Source: CBDANW01 sp965197825
GTDB lineage: Bacteria > Acidobacteriota > Vicinamibacteria > Marinacidobacterales > DATDRI01
Direction: 5' to 3'
DNA length: 64,000 nt
NCBI GenBank assembly: GCA_965197825.1
Contig: CBDANW010000003.1
Coordinates: 1,922,001-1,986,000, forward strand
Shown: in pieces, positions 48,643 through 57,592 of the stretch
Layout: the number at the start of each line of letters is the position of its first letter
How positions within the stretch are numbered: the first letter of the stretch is position 1
Position numbers and translations under genes: made by a program
Notes under the pieces: model-generated
The model's database searches: none
What the model was told of the DNA's origin: nothing
Seen by the model: the letters and a program-made list of their open reading frames with translations, nothing else

Positions 48643-50637
48643 ATGTCGAGCGGGCCGCGCCAGCACGTGATCCGTGTGCTCGCGATCCTTCTCTGTGTCT
48701 TCACCCTGTTCGAGGTCAACTACCCCCACCTGTCGCCTCAATCTCAGCTAGCCATCTTCGCCATGCTGGGGATCGTCCTTTGCTTCCTAACCGTGCCGGC
48801 CATCCTGGTCGAGCCGGAGGTTTTCCTACAACTGACGCGATGGAAGGGCGGTCGCCTCGGGCGGATGCTGGATATCGCCCTAGCGCTCGCGACGGGCGTG
48901 ACTTGCCTCTACATCGTCGTGCAAACCGAACCGTTCTTCCAGCGCTTTTGGTTGGATGGGCGATCGCTGGGCAATCGGGCCGGGGCGGAAGTCGGGCTCG
49001 ACTTCGCCGTTGGGCTGGTCGGAATCCTGCTCGTCCTCGAGGTGACGCGCCGGTCGATCGGTGTCGCCTTGCCGCTGCTAGCAGCCACCTTCCTAGGTTA
49101 CGCCTATTTCGGCGCGTACTTTCCCGACTGGCTCTTTCCCCATCGCGGCTATTCCGTCGATCGGATCGTCGCCCAGACCTTCCTTCACAGCCAAGGAGTC
49201 TTTGGCGTCGCGCTCCAGGTGATGTTCAGCTACGTTTTTCTCTTCGTGCTCTTCGGAGCTCTGCTCGAGGCGACCGGCGCCACGCAGTTTATCGTCACGT
49301 ATGCGCAAAGACTTCTCCTGGGCACGCGGGGTGGTGCAGCCAAGGTGGCGATACTCAGTAGCGGACTCATGGGGTCTTTGTCGGGCAGCGCGGTGGCCAA
49401 CGCGGCAACCACCGGGACCTTCACCATTCCCCTCATGCGGAGCTCCGGATTCAGTCCCCACATCGCGGCGGGAGTGACGGCGGCGGCGAGCTCTGGCGGC
49501 GCGCTTGTTCCACCCGTCATGGGGGCCGGCGCCTACATGATGCTCGAGATCATCGACCCTCCGGTGACCTATCTTCAGATCGTCCAGGCCGCCATCATAC
49601 CGGCCGTCCTCTACTACTTGGCGTTGTTTCTCATCGTCCACTTCTACGCGATGCGGGTGGGCGCGGCTGACGCCACCGGACAAGCCGGCCCGGCCAGGCC
49701 GGCTTCCGCCCCCGAGGCAAAGGGACTCGGTTTCGAAGGCATCGTGTTCTTCAGTGCGCTGGGCTCGCTGATCTTCTTCCTCCTTTCTGGATATACCGTG
49801 TTTCGGGCCGTCACGCTTGCCTTGGGAGTCGTCGTGATCGTGAGCCTCTTCCATCCCCGCACGCGCATCAACGCCAAGCGCATCGCGGAAGCGATGGTGA
49901 AGGCCGCGCAGGGCGGCATCGCCTTGATATCGGCTTCGGCCTGCGTCGGAATCATCCTCGGCGTGGTGACGCTTACCGGCATTGGAACGAAGTTCCCCTC
50001 CGCCATCCTCGCGTTGGCCGGCGAGAGCCTTACCCTGGCTCTCGTCTTGATCATGGTGGGCTCCATCGTCCTCGGTATGGGCCTGCCATCCGCCGTTTGT
50101 TATCTCCTCATGGCCACGCTCATCGGCTCGATTCTGAGCCAGTTGGGTGTGGTTCCCCTGGCGGCCCATCTCTTCATTTTCTATTTCGGAATGATGTCGA
50201 TGGTGACGCCACCCGTGGCACTCGCTGCCTACACCTCCGCTTCGATCGCGGGCGCGCGAATCATGCCCACCGCCTTCGCCTCCTTCCGGTTTGCCCTCGT
50301 CGGGTTCACGCTACCCTTCATGTTCGTTTTTCGTCCCGAGCTCCTGCTCTTGACCGAGGCCGGAGAGACGCCGCACTTTGCGAGTGTTGCGGTCGCGGTG
50401 GCGGTTGCCATTCTCGGCATCATCCCCTTGGCTGCCGGGATTGCGGGACACCTCTGGACCCCTCTTTCCGTGGCGAGTCGGGTGAGCCTTTTCCTTGCCT
50501 CTGCTCTGCTCTTGACACCCGTGCAGCAAGACTGGACTGGCGGCTTGCGGCTCTCGGTCTTCGACGTCCTAGGCGCCGGGGTATTGGGCGCGGTCGTCTT
50601 GGCGCAATGGAGGCGGAAGAAAGCGGACGGCGGCTAA
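48643..50637 (+). CDS. TRAP transporter permease, fused 4TM/12TM subunits
   Basis: The sodium-coupled membrane part of a TAXI-TRAP transporter, 664 residues, with about 16-18 helices. The first helices form the DctQ-like part; GVFGVALQVMFSYVFLFVLF then begins the DctM-like part. AILSSGLMGSLSGSAVANAA and TTGTFTIPLMRSSGFSPHIA, then SSGGALVPPVMGAGAYMMLE, are the fused-permease signatures. ILIMVGSIVLGMGLPSAVCY-like LIMVGSIVLGMGLPSAVCYL and MMSMVTPPVALAAYTSASIA mark the second half. Full length and intact; uptake is driven by a sodium gradient in characterised homologues. Confidence 0.93.
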   Translation: MSSGPRQHVIRVLAILLCVFTLFEVNYPHLSPQSQLAIFAMLGIVLCFLTVPAILVEPEVFLQLTRWKGGRLGRMLDIALALATGVTCLYIVVQTEPFFQRFWLDGRSLGNRAGAEVGLDFAVGLVGILLVLEVTRRSIGVALPLLAATFLGYAYFGAYFPDWLFPHRGYSVDRIVAQTFLHSQGVFGVALQVMFSYVFLFVLFGALLEATGATQFIVTYAQRLLLGTRGGAAKVAILSSGLMGSLSGSAVANAATTGTFTIPLMRSSGFSPHIAAGVTAAASSGGALVPPVMGAGAYMMLEIIDPPVTYLQIVQAAIIPAVLYYLALFLIVHFYAMRVGAADATGQAGPARPASAPEAKGLGFEGIVFFSALGSLIFFLLSGYTVFRAVTLALGVVVIVSLFHPRTRINAKRIAEAMVKAAQGGIALISASACVGIILGVVTLTGIGTKFPSAILALAGESLTLALVLIMVGSIVLGMGLPSAVCYLLMATLIGSILSQLGVVPLAAHLFIFYFGMMSMVTPPVALAAYTSASIAGARIMPTAFASFRFALVGFTLPFMFVFRPELLLLTEAGETPHFASVAVAVAVAILGIIPLAAGIAGHLWTPLSVASRVSLFLASALLLTPVQQDWTGGLRLSVFDVLGAGVLGAVVLAQWRRKKADGG

Positions 50638-50663
50638 ACGCATCCTGTCTCCGCGAGCTCGGC

Positions 50664-50884
50664 TAGTGCCCTGTATCAGTGGATCGTTGCCTAAGGCTCG
50701 AGGCCATTTTGTGTGCTGGCGAGGCGTGCCGACGAAGTCATATCTGGATATTTCGAGCCGCCTTCCGCAGCGAGCCTGTCGAGCGGAGGGCTAGGCCGAA
50801 GGCCGAACTGCAACGATGGCGCAACGAAGCCAGCGGGCAAAAGGGGCCGAGAATTAGGTGACGAACTACTGATACAGGGCACTA
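50664..50884. mobile_element. MITE-like element (217 bp plus TA duplications)
   Basis: Left end from 50666 reads GTGCCCTGTATCAGTGGATC; right end, read inward from 50882 on the other strand, reads GTGCCCTGTATCAGTAGTTC. The first 15 bases match perfectly, then partially to base 40. TA flanks both sides (50664-50665, 50883-50884). The GTGxxxTGTA start matches the ends of the IS630 copies here (GTGGACTGTA), suggesting mobilisation by an IS630-type transposase. It has no gene and sits between the TRAP permease and the redoxin gene start. Confidence 0.82.
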
Positions 50885-50899
50885 TGATAGGGACGACCC

Positions 50900-51353
50900 A
50901 TGTTGGCCCTCGTTGGTTACTCCCTTTTGGTCCTCGGCATTGCCCTCTACTGGGGAACGCTGAACCTCCTAGGGATCTTCCGGCGCGTTCCGGTCGAGCA
51001 GTACGGCGCCTTCGCCGGCGCGGCCGGGATTGGTCTTTACGCGTTGGTTCGCGACCCTTCCTTGCTCCATGGGGCTTTGTTCGCGATGGGGATCTCGTTT
51101 CTGGGAGGGCTCGTCTGGTACGTGCACTGGGGGTCGATCTTCCCTCGGGAGAATCTGGCACTCGTCGTCGGCGATCACTTTCCCGAGATCTCCCTTCCCG
51201 ATTCCGAGGGCCAGGTGTTTCACTCGCGAAGCTTGGAGGAAGTGGGATGGCGCTCTATCTCTTTTTCCGGGGCGACTGGTGGTGACCCTTCTGCACGACG
51301 GAGCTGGGTCAGCTCCATAAGTTTTACCGGAAAGTCACCGAGACCGGAGTCCG
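50900..51353 (+). pseudogene. Membrane redoxin-GAF-histidine kinase, 5' part (before the IS256 insertion)
   Basis: The start MLALVGYSLLVLGIALYWGT opens two to three membrane helices (GISFLGGLVWYVHWGSIF is another). A thioredoxin-fold domain follows: VVGDHFPEISLPDSEGQVFH. After EEVG the frame slips; the proper continuation is MALYLFFRGDWW in the next frame, a stop (TGA near 51281), then PFCTTELGQLHKFYRKVTET. The original active site was probably RGDWCPFC, a CxxC peroxiredoxin-like motif, now damaged by a small insertion. At 51346-51353 the 8-bp target duplication GGAGTCCG marks the IS256 insertion. The remaining domains resume at 52814. Confidence 0.78.
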
Positions 51354-52813
51354 TGGGATGTCCCGGCCGCTGTTGAATTTGGTCGGGTAGCGGCGGCACC
51401 TGTGAATACTCTTAGGCAGCAAACTCATCGCTGTCAAGAGATTTCTGTTTGCTTCTAAGCGCGTGAACGAGAGCGCCCATATGGCGATAGCCTTTGATAC
51501 GCCGGAACTTTTTCTGCGCGGTGACGACGCCAAGAGCGGTCCATCGGCGAACCATGGAAGGACTCTACCAACGCTTGACGTTTCTCGATACTCTGCGAAT
51601 GGTTCCGTTGAGATTCTCAATGGCGTTCGTCGTGGCAAGAGACTGGCGAAGTAAGGCGGGCAGCGCGAGCTTCACGACCGTGAGTGTCTCTTCCATCCCT
51701 TCACGAAGGCTTCCGGCAGCTTCGTCGTAGCCGTTTCGCTCGAGCCACGACACCAATGCCTGAAGTCGCTTGCGCGCCTTGTCGGCACTCTTGCACTTGT
51801 AGGCTTCCTTCATCGTCTGGAGCACGTAGGCGTGACGAGACTTGGGAAGGTACGAGCGAAGATTCCGGAGTTTATGGATCTGGCACCTTTGGATGACCGC
51901 GAGGTCCCCCAAAACGTCGACGAGTGCCTTGCGGATGCCTTTGCCTCCGTCCACTACGCAGAGAATCGACTCATCGACGCGCAAGCCTCGCTCGAGAAGG
52001 TCCTGCAACATCGCGGTGCACACCCGAGAGTTCTCCGTCGAGCCCAGCCATATACCCAGGGGCACCTTCGTTCCATCTATTGTGATACCGAGAGTTACGA
52101 CGACGGTCTGTCCGGCCACCTCAAGGCCATCCAGCATCAGTGCCGCAAGCTCGAACTCCTCTAGCCGCCGAGACAGGTATTCCTCGAGCTTCTTAGTCGT
52201 CTGGCTCACGAGGTGACGGCTGGCGGCACTCTTACTCGTGCCACGAGACTTCAACTTGGCCGCGGGTTTGTCCAGACTCGATTCGTAATTTCGGGTCGAT
52301 ACCCCCACCAAGATCTGATTCAACACTCGCTCTGGAAGCGGGTCTTCTTCGCGGAAGGCTTCGAAGTGTGGAAGCGACGCCTCCTCGCCCGACTTCGAGC
52401 GAACTCGAGGTCGCGACACTTGGATGCGACGACCACCGAAGCTCAGCTCTCCGTTCGTGCTCCCCCAGTGGTTATGAGTTCGCTCCTTCTCGTGCTTGCC
52501 CTTGAGCCCCGCGATCTCCTCGGCGTCCTCTCTGAGCAGTAGGTGCAGAGCTGTCAGTCCTTGCTCGTACACCCATTCCGTCAGATCCGCCTTCGTGGCC
52601 GCGATCCCAGCTATCATCGGTAGCAGTATCTGACCGACTTGGCCAACTACCTTGCCCGTAGGCGAGTGCGTTTGCTTTCTTACTGGCTTCTTCGATTTCC
52701 TAGGCATTGGTGGCTCCTTGTCCCCCTCTGGAGACGGTTTATTGGCAGACCTATTCTTAGGCCGGCCAAAGAGCCGCCGCTACCCCAAATTCAACATCCG
52801 GCGGGACATCCCC
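51354..52813 (-). mobile_element. IS256-family element, copy 1, with 8-bp target duplication
   Basis: Terminal inverted repeats are imperfect over about 28 bp: the left begins GGGATGTCCCGGCCGCTG and the right, inverted, GGGATGTCCCGCCGGATG, both ending in TTGAATTTGG. GGAGTCCG occurs at 51346-51353 and 52814-52821, an 8-bp duplication typical of IS256. Length 1,460 bp. It interrupts a redoxin coding sequence exactly between ETGVR and VFAISVD, so the pre-insertion frame can be rebuilt. It is nearly identical to copy 2 at 61.2 kb. Confidence 0.92.
51412..52707 (-). pseudogene. IS256-family transposase with an in-frame amber codon
   Basis: A mutator-type transposase. The frame starts MPRKSKKPVRKQTHSPTGKV. 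HFEAFREEDPLPERVLNQIL, the first Asp in AALMLDGLEVAGQTVVVTLG, the second in ILCVVDGGKGIRKALVDVLG and the Glu in ATTNAIENLNGTIRRVSRNV are present. After NVKRW comes TAG (51565-51567), and the same frame then continues SPSMVRRWTALGVVTAQKKF, RRIKGYRHMGALVHALRSKQ to a TAA at 51412. So 380 residues are made, or 431 with readthrough. The identical TAG occurs in copy 2. All three catalytic residues precede the stop, so activity cannot be excluded. Confidence 0.85.
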
Positions 52814-54177
52814 GGAGTCCGCGTTTTCGCCATCAGCGTAGACCCGCCTGAGACTCAGGCGGCGTTTCGCGCCCACCTAGGCGCCGAGTTCACGTTTCTC
52901 TCCGACCAGGAGAAACGGCTCATCGACCGGCTCAACATCCGACACTCCGACCAATACCGAAAAGCAAATCTCGCGTTTCCGACTGCGATTCTGGTGGATA
53001 AATACGGCATCGTCCGCTGGATCTACGAGATGCCTTATGGAAACACACGGATGACGCCGCACGAGCTGTTCGAGGCCATCGAGCGTATGACGCTCGAAGA
53101 GCAGAATCGCGAGCTCTTGAGGGCGAGGGCGGTCAGCCAGGTCGTACGGCAGGTATTCCTGATGGAAAGAAGCGCCGATTTGGCCAAGGCGATCCGCGTG
53201 ATGCAGGATGAGCTCCATGGGCTGGGCCTGGCGTTCTCACTATGCTCGATCACGATCTTCGATGAAGAGGCGGATACACTACGAATCTACCGTGACGCGC
53301 CAGAGCGTCTAACCAAACCGACGGGCAATCTGGCTCTGTCAAACTTACCGGAGTTCCCAGAAATGGTTGCCGCGTGGCGGGAACATCGAGTCTTCCAGAC
53401 AAACGTCGGTCGCCACGGGCAGACAAACGTCGGTCACGAAGGGGGTGAGTCGCGGGGGTTGCCCACGAGCTCAACACGCCCATGGGAGCCCTCGATAGCA
53501 ACGCCCAAGTCGCCGAGCACGCGCTGGCGCAGGTTCGCAGTGTGATGGAAGGCAATAAGCACTCTAGCGAACCGGCACGAGCGCGAATCGAGAAGTCGCT
53601 GGCGCATCTCGAAGAGATGAATGCGGTGAATCGAGTCGCCTGTAGGCGCATCATCCGGATCGTGGACAATCTCCGCAGCTTCGCCCGACTCGATGAAGCG
53701 GAATGGAAGAGGGCCGACTTGAAGAAGGCGCTCGAAGACACCTTGGAAATCGTCCGGCCCGAGTTTGGGGATCGGATCGAGGTCGTCAGATCCTACGGCG
53801 ATCTTCCTGACGTTCCTTGCTATCCGAAGCAGCTCAACCAGGTCTTCCTCAGCCTCCTGATGAACGCCTCGCAGGCAATCGACGGTGAAGGTGAGGTTCG
53901 AATCGAGACATCTCGGCTGGCGGATCGGGCGGTGATCAAGATTTCGGACAGCGGGCACGGGATTCCTTCCGATCAGATCGAACGGATTTTCGATCCCGGC
54001 TTCACCACGCGGGGAGTAGGGGTGGGTACAGGCTTGGGGCTATCCATCTCCTATCGAATCATCGAGAACCATAACGGGAGGATTCACGTCGAAAGCCAAG
54101 TTGGCGAAGGGTCGGTCTTTACGATAGAAATACCGCTCCATGCCGACCCGCCTCAACCCCCTGCCCAGACCTCCTAG
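52814..54177 (+). pseudogene. Membrane redoxin-GAF-histidine kinase, 3' part
   Basis: After the IS256 element the frame resumes GVRVFAISVDPPETQAAFRA, the second half of the redoxin domain (FTFLSDQEKRLIDRLNIRHS, ILVDKYGIVRWIYEMPYGN). A GAF-like segment follows (VSQVVRQVFLMERSADLAKA, LCSITIFDEEADTLRIYRDA). Near 53400-53455, within a direct repeat (CAGACAAACGTCGGTC twice), the GAF end is lost and the frame shifts. The kinase then reads VAHELNTPMGALDSNAQVAE (H-box), NQVFLSLLMNASQAIDGEGE (N-box), VIKISDSGHGIPSDQIERIF (G1), FDPGFTTRGVGVGTGLGLSI (F and G2 boxes). The end QPPAQTS uses a TAG made by the IS630 junction. A kinase fed by a thiol-peroxidase domain suggests peroxide or redox sensing. Confidence 0.78.
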
Positions 54178-54784
54178 TGGACTGTAACAACTGAACGTTT
54201 AGTGGTTTTAATGCGTCGTGACGGATCGTTGTAGGTCCACTTCACGGGCTTGGGGTCTTCGTTGTACTTGCGAATGTAGCGCATGATCTTGCGGGTCAGG
54301 TCGTGGGTTGACGTGAACACGCCTCGATGGATCAGGGCACGCTCGATCTTGGAGAACCAGAGTTCGATTTTGTTCAGCCAGGAGGAATATGTGGATGTGA
54401 AGTGGAGTCGGACTTTTGGGTTGGCCTCGAGGAACTGTGCGACCTTGGCGGTCTTGTGAGCCGACAGATTGTCGAGGATGACATGTATTTCGCGCTTTCG
54501 CTTGTGGCTCGCAACCAGCTGCTCCAAGAAGGCGACGAACTCCTGGCTGGTATGGCGGCGGACAGTCTTGCCCAAAACCACCCCCGTCTTCGTGTCGAAG
54601 GCGGCGTAGAGAGAAAGCGTTCCATGCCGGACGTACTCGAAACCGTGTCGCTCGGCCCGCCCGGGAGACAACGGCAAGATCGGGTCCCGTCGATCCAGGG
54701 CTTGGATCGCCGTTTTCTCATCAATACAAAACACCGCAGCGTGCTGAGGTGGATTCATATATAGACCGATGATATCCGCTGCCT
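54177..54784 (-). mobile_element. IS630-family element, right half, with C-terminal transposase part
   Basis: The right end starts after a TA at 54175-54176 (GTGGACTGTAACAACTGAAC). Reading inward on the minus strand, the transposase runs from AADIIGLYMNPPQHAAVFCI through HVILDNLSAHKTAKVAQFLE (second Asp, LDNLSAHK), HFTSTYSSWLNKIELWFSKI (Glu) to KRSVVTVH. The N-terminal ~150 codons and the left end are absent: at 54784 it changes into M1-peptidase sequence. The stretch shared with the left-half copy (54497-54784) appears identical. No N-terminal start exists, so it is inactive. Confidence 0.85.
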
Positions 54785-54785
54785 T

Positions 54786-56647
54786 GCTTTTCGTAACTCC
54801 CGCACCACCTTCATGCGCGAGTCCAGCGGCACCATGCGGGGCCACGCCATCGATGAGGAGGGCTGGGGTTTCATCGAGGTCGATCGCCTCGGGCTCTCTC
54901 GGCTCGAGGAGGCAATCGGAGATCGTCTTCGAGTCTACCAGCCGGGCGTTGGTGCGGATTGGCGCCAGGTCTTCCGCATCAATTCCAACTCGTCCAATCT
55001 GTCAGGCTCGTCAGGCGACCTTACCGAGCAGATGGAGTTCGTTCGGCCGGACGACGGCAACCCGCACGACTGGACCGTCTTCCGTGTCCCGCTGCCGGCG
55101 CCCCTCGCGCCCGGAGAGGCGATCGCACTCGATTTCGAGTTCCGGGCACAATCGCCTAGTCCCCCTTTCGCGCGCACCGGCGCCAAGGAGGAATACTTCT
55201 TCGTCGGCCAATGGTTCCCAAAGATTGCAGTCTACGATCGCGGGGAATGGAACGCCCACCAATTCCACTACAACTCCGAGTTCTTCGCCGACTACGGCGT
55301 CTACGACGTGCGGATGACGCTGCCGACCGATTTCGTCGTGGGGGCCACCGGCACGGAAGTGGAGGTGGCCGATAACGGGAACGGAACGGCGACACATTAT
55401 TACCACGCCGAAGACGTCCACGACTTTGCTTGGACCGCGAGTCCCGAGTTCCGCGTCTTCGAAGGTGAAGCGCAAGACGTGGAGATACGCGCTTTATTTC
55501 AACCCGATCATGCAGCCCAGGGTGAGCGGCACGTTGAGGCGGCCAAGGTGGCCATCGAGTATTTTCAGACCATTACGGCGACTATCCCTATCCCAACTTG
55601 ACGGTCGTGGATCCGCGGCGAGGCGCCGGCGGTTCGGGTGGCATGGAGTATCCCACGCTCATCACCGCCGGAACCCATTACAACTTACCCGCGGGCTTGC
55701 GTAGCGTCGAGATGGTCATCATTCATGAGTTCGGTCACAACTACTGGTATCACCTGCTCGCCAGCAACGAGTTCGAAGAAGCCTGGATGGACGAAGGCAT
55801 CAATACCTATACCGAGGGCCGGGTGTTCGAAGAACATTACGGAGGGTATGTCATCGACCTTCTGGGCTTCAAGCTGAGCGAAGAGCAAGGAAACCGCGTG
55901 AACCATATCGTCGCTCCCAAGTCGGATCCGATCTACCGAAAGGCCTGGGAGAATTACGACCGAAACAGTTATGGTGCGAACTCCTATTCGAGGCCGGGAC
56001 TCGTCTTGCAGACGCTCCGCAATTACCTGGGGCCGGAGACGATGAACGATGCGATGCGCGCCTATGTGAGCCGCTGGCGCTTCAAGCATCCGAAGACAGG
56101 GGATTTCGTCCAGGTGATGAGCGATGTCGCTGGTGAAGATCTGAACTGGTACTTCCATCAGGCGCTCTTCACGAACGCCGTCCTGGATTACGCGGTCTCG
56201 AACCTCAAGAGCGACGAGCTCCAAGAAACGGGATACGATTTCGACCGCTCCGTGGAGGCGCCTTGGAGCGTGTCGAAAGAAACCGACGAGGACTCGGTCC
56301 CTCCTGATGCCGATCGAAAAGAAACCGATGCCGCAAAGCTCTACATGAACGAGGTCAGCATTCGGCGTCTGGGCGAGTTCAGATTCCCGGTCGAGATAGA
56401 AATTGTCTTCGAAGACGGCGAGGTGATACGAGAGAGCTGGGACGGCCATGAGCTCTGGAAAAAATTCGCCTACCAACGGCCGGTCCGGCTGTCATCGGCG
56501 ACGGTCGATCCTGACAAGAAGATCCCGCTCGACATCAGCTACACGAACAACAGTCGGACTCTCGAGCCCCGTGCACTCGGCATCAACAAGGTCGTCGCAC
56601 GTTGGTCGTTCTGGTGGCAGTGCCTTCTCGATCTTTTGACCCTGTAG
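54786..56647 (+). pseudogene. M1-family metallopeptidase, N-terminus lost and one frameshift
   Basis: An aminopeptidase N-like zinc peptidase. Right after the IS630 junction the frame reads FRNSRTTFMRESSGTMRGHA, the middle of the N-terminal beta-domain, so signal and first strands are missing. It continues through TDFVVGATGTEVEVADNGNG to KVAIEYFQTITATIPIPT and a stop at 55601. The true continuation, DHYGDYPYPNLTVVDPRRGA, is one frame over; one T lost from a T run near 55562-55565 explains it. The second part has GGMEYPTLITAGTHYNLPAG (exopeptidase loop) and VIIHEFGHNYWYHLL with the zinc Glu in EAWMDEGINTY, spaced HExxH-18-E. It ends KVVARWSFWWQCLLDLLTL. Damage at two places makes it non-functional. 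Confidence 0.88.
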
Positions 56648-56667
56648 TGTTGGTCTTCGATATCGCT

Positions 56668-57591
56668 ATGATTTGGAGCTCTCTGAAATCGGGTCTGGGG
56701 CGGGCGTGGTCGACCAAGCGCCTGTTGCTCGTTCTCTATCTGGCAAGCCTCCTGGCTGGACTGTCCGTCGCGCTTCCCTTGCGAAAGGTGCTAATGGGTT
56801 TCGGGGGTTCCTCCTTGGCGGGCTCGGAGCTCGTCCATGGAGTAACTGTCGATTTCCTGGCCGAGCTCATCACGGCGAACCGAGCGGCAGCGCCCGCGCT
56901 CGTCGGTATGCTCGTGTTCGGCTCCATCGCTTCTTGGTTGCTGTCCCTCTTTCTGTCGGGAGGTGCGCTCGCGATTCTCGCCGGCGACGGACGATATCGA
57001 GCCGACGAGTTCTGGGGCGCGGCGGCGAAGTTCTTTGGCCGTTTTCTTCGACTGACCCTCTGGAGCACGCTGGTTCTAGCCGCGCTTTCCCTGCTGCCCG
57101 TGAGCACTCGGTGGACTGAGGGGCTGGTCTTCGGCTCCGATCCTTACCAGTACGTCTCCTACTGGGGGACCTGGATCCGTGCTGGAGTCATCCTCGTCGC
57201 TCTCTTTTTTTTCAGAATCTGCTTCGACTACGCGCGCATACACGCCGTCATCCACGACGAGACGAAAATGCGTCGTTCCCTGTGGCATGGCGTGCGTTTT
57301 GCGGTTCGAAATCCGATTCGGACCGTGGGACTGGCTGTCTCCATCGTGGTACTGGGCGCGGTTGCGCTTCTTACGTACCTTCCGATCTCTGCCGCACTCG
57401 ATGGATCGACCATGAGTCTGGTGGTGACCGCGATCGTGGCCCAGCAACTCTACGTCTTGTGGCGTGTTGGCATGCGAGTCACGAGGTATGGAAGCCAGAT
57501 CGCGCTCTACAAGACGCTGTCAGGCGACAGGGACGCCGCACCTGCTCCGAACCGCCAGCCAGCCGCGCAAACCGTTGCAGAAGCGACCTAA
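56668..57591 (+). CDS. Integral membrane protein, unknown function
   Basis: A 307-residue protein with about five or six helices: LLLVLYLASLLAGLSVALPL, LVGMLVFGSIASWLLSLFLS, LTLWSTLVLAALSLLPVST, GTWIRAGVILVALFFFRIC, TVGLAVSIVVLGAVALLTYL and a last near LVVTAIVAQQLYVLWRVGMR. I start it at MIWSSLKSGLGRAWSTKRLL; an upstream ATG overlaps the M1 gene by 46 bp. The GxxRAWxxKRLLLxLY start and the FDYARIHAVIHDETKMRRSL loop recur in Acidobacteriota membrane proteins downstream of M1 peptidases, as I recall. No enzymatic motif. Intact, although its neighbour is broken. Confidence 0.7.
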   Translation: MIWSSLKSGLGRAWSTKRLLLVLYLASLLAGLSVALPLRKVLMGFGGSSLAGSELVHGVTVDFLAELITANRAAAPALVGMLVFGSIASWLLSLFLSGGALAILAGDGRYRADEFWGAAAKFFGRFLRLTLWSTLVLAALSLLPVSTRWTEGLVFGSDPYQYVSYWGTWIRAGVILVALFFFRICFDYARIHAVIHDETKMRRSLWHGVRFAVRNPIRTVGLAVSIVVLGAVALLTYLPISAALDGSTMSLVVTAIVAQQLYVLWRVGMRVTRYGSQIALYKTLSGDRDAAPAPNRQPAAQTVAEAT

Positions 57592-57592
57592 G

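Noticed and set aside
49093..50169. A 358-codon frame antisense to the TRAP permease
   Set aside because: His/Glu/Arg-rich shadow of a clear membrane protein gene.
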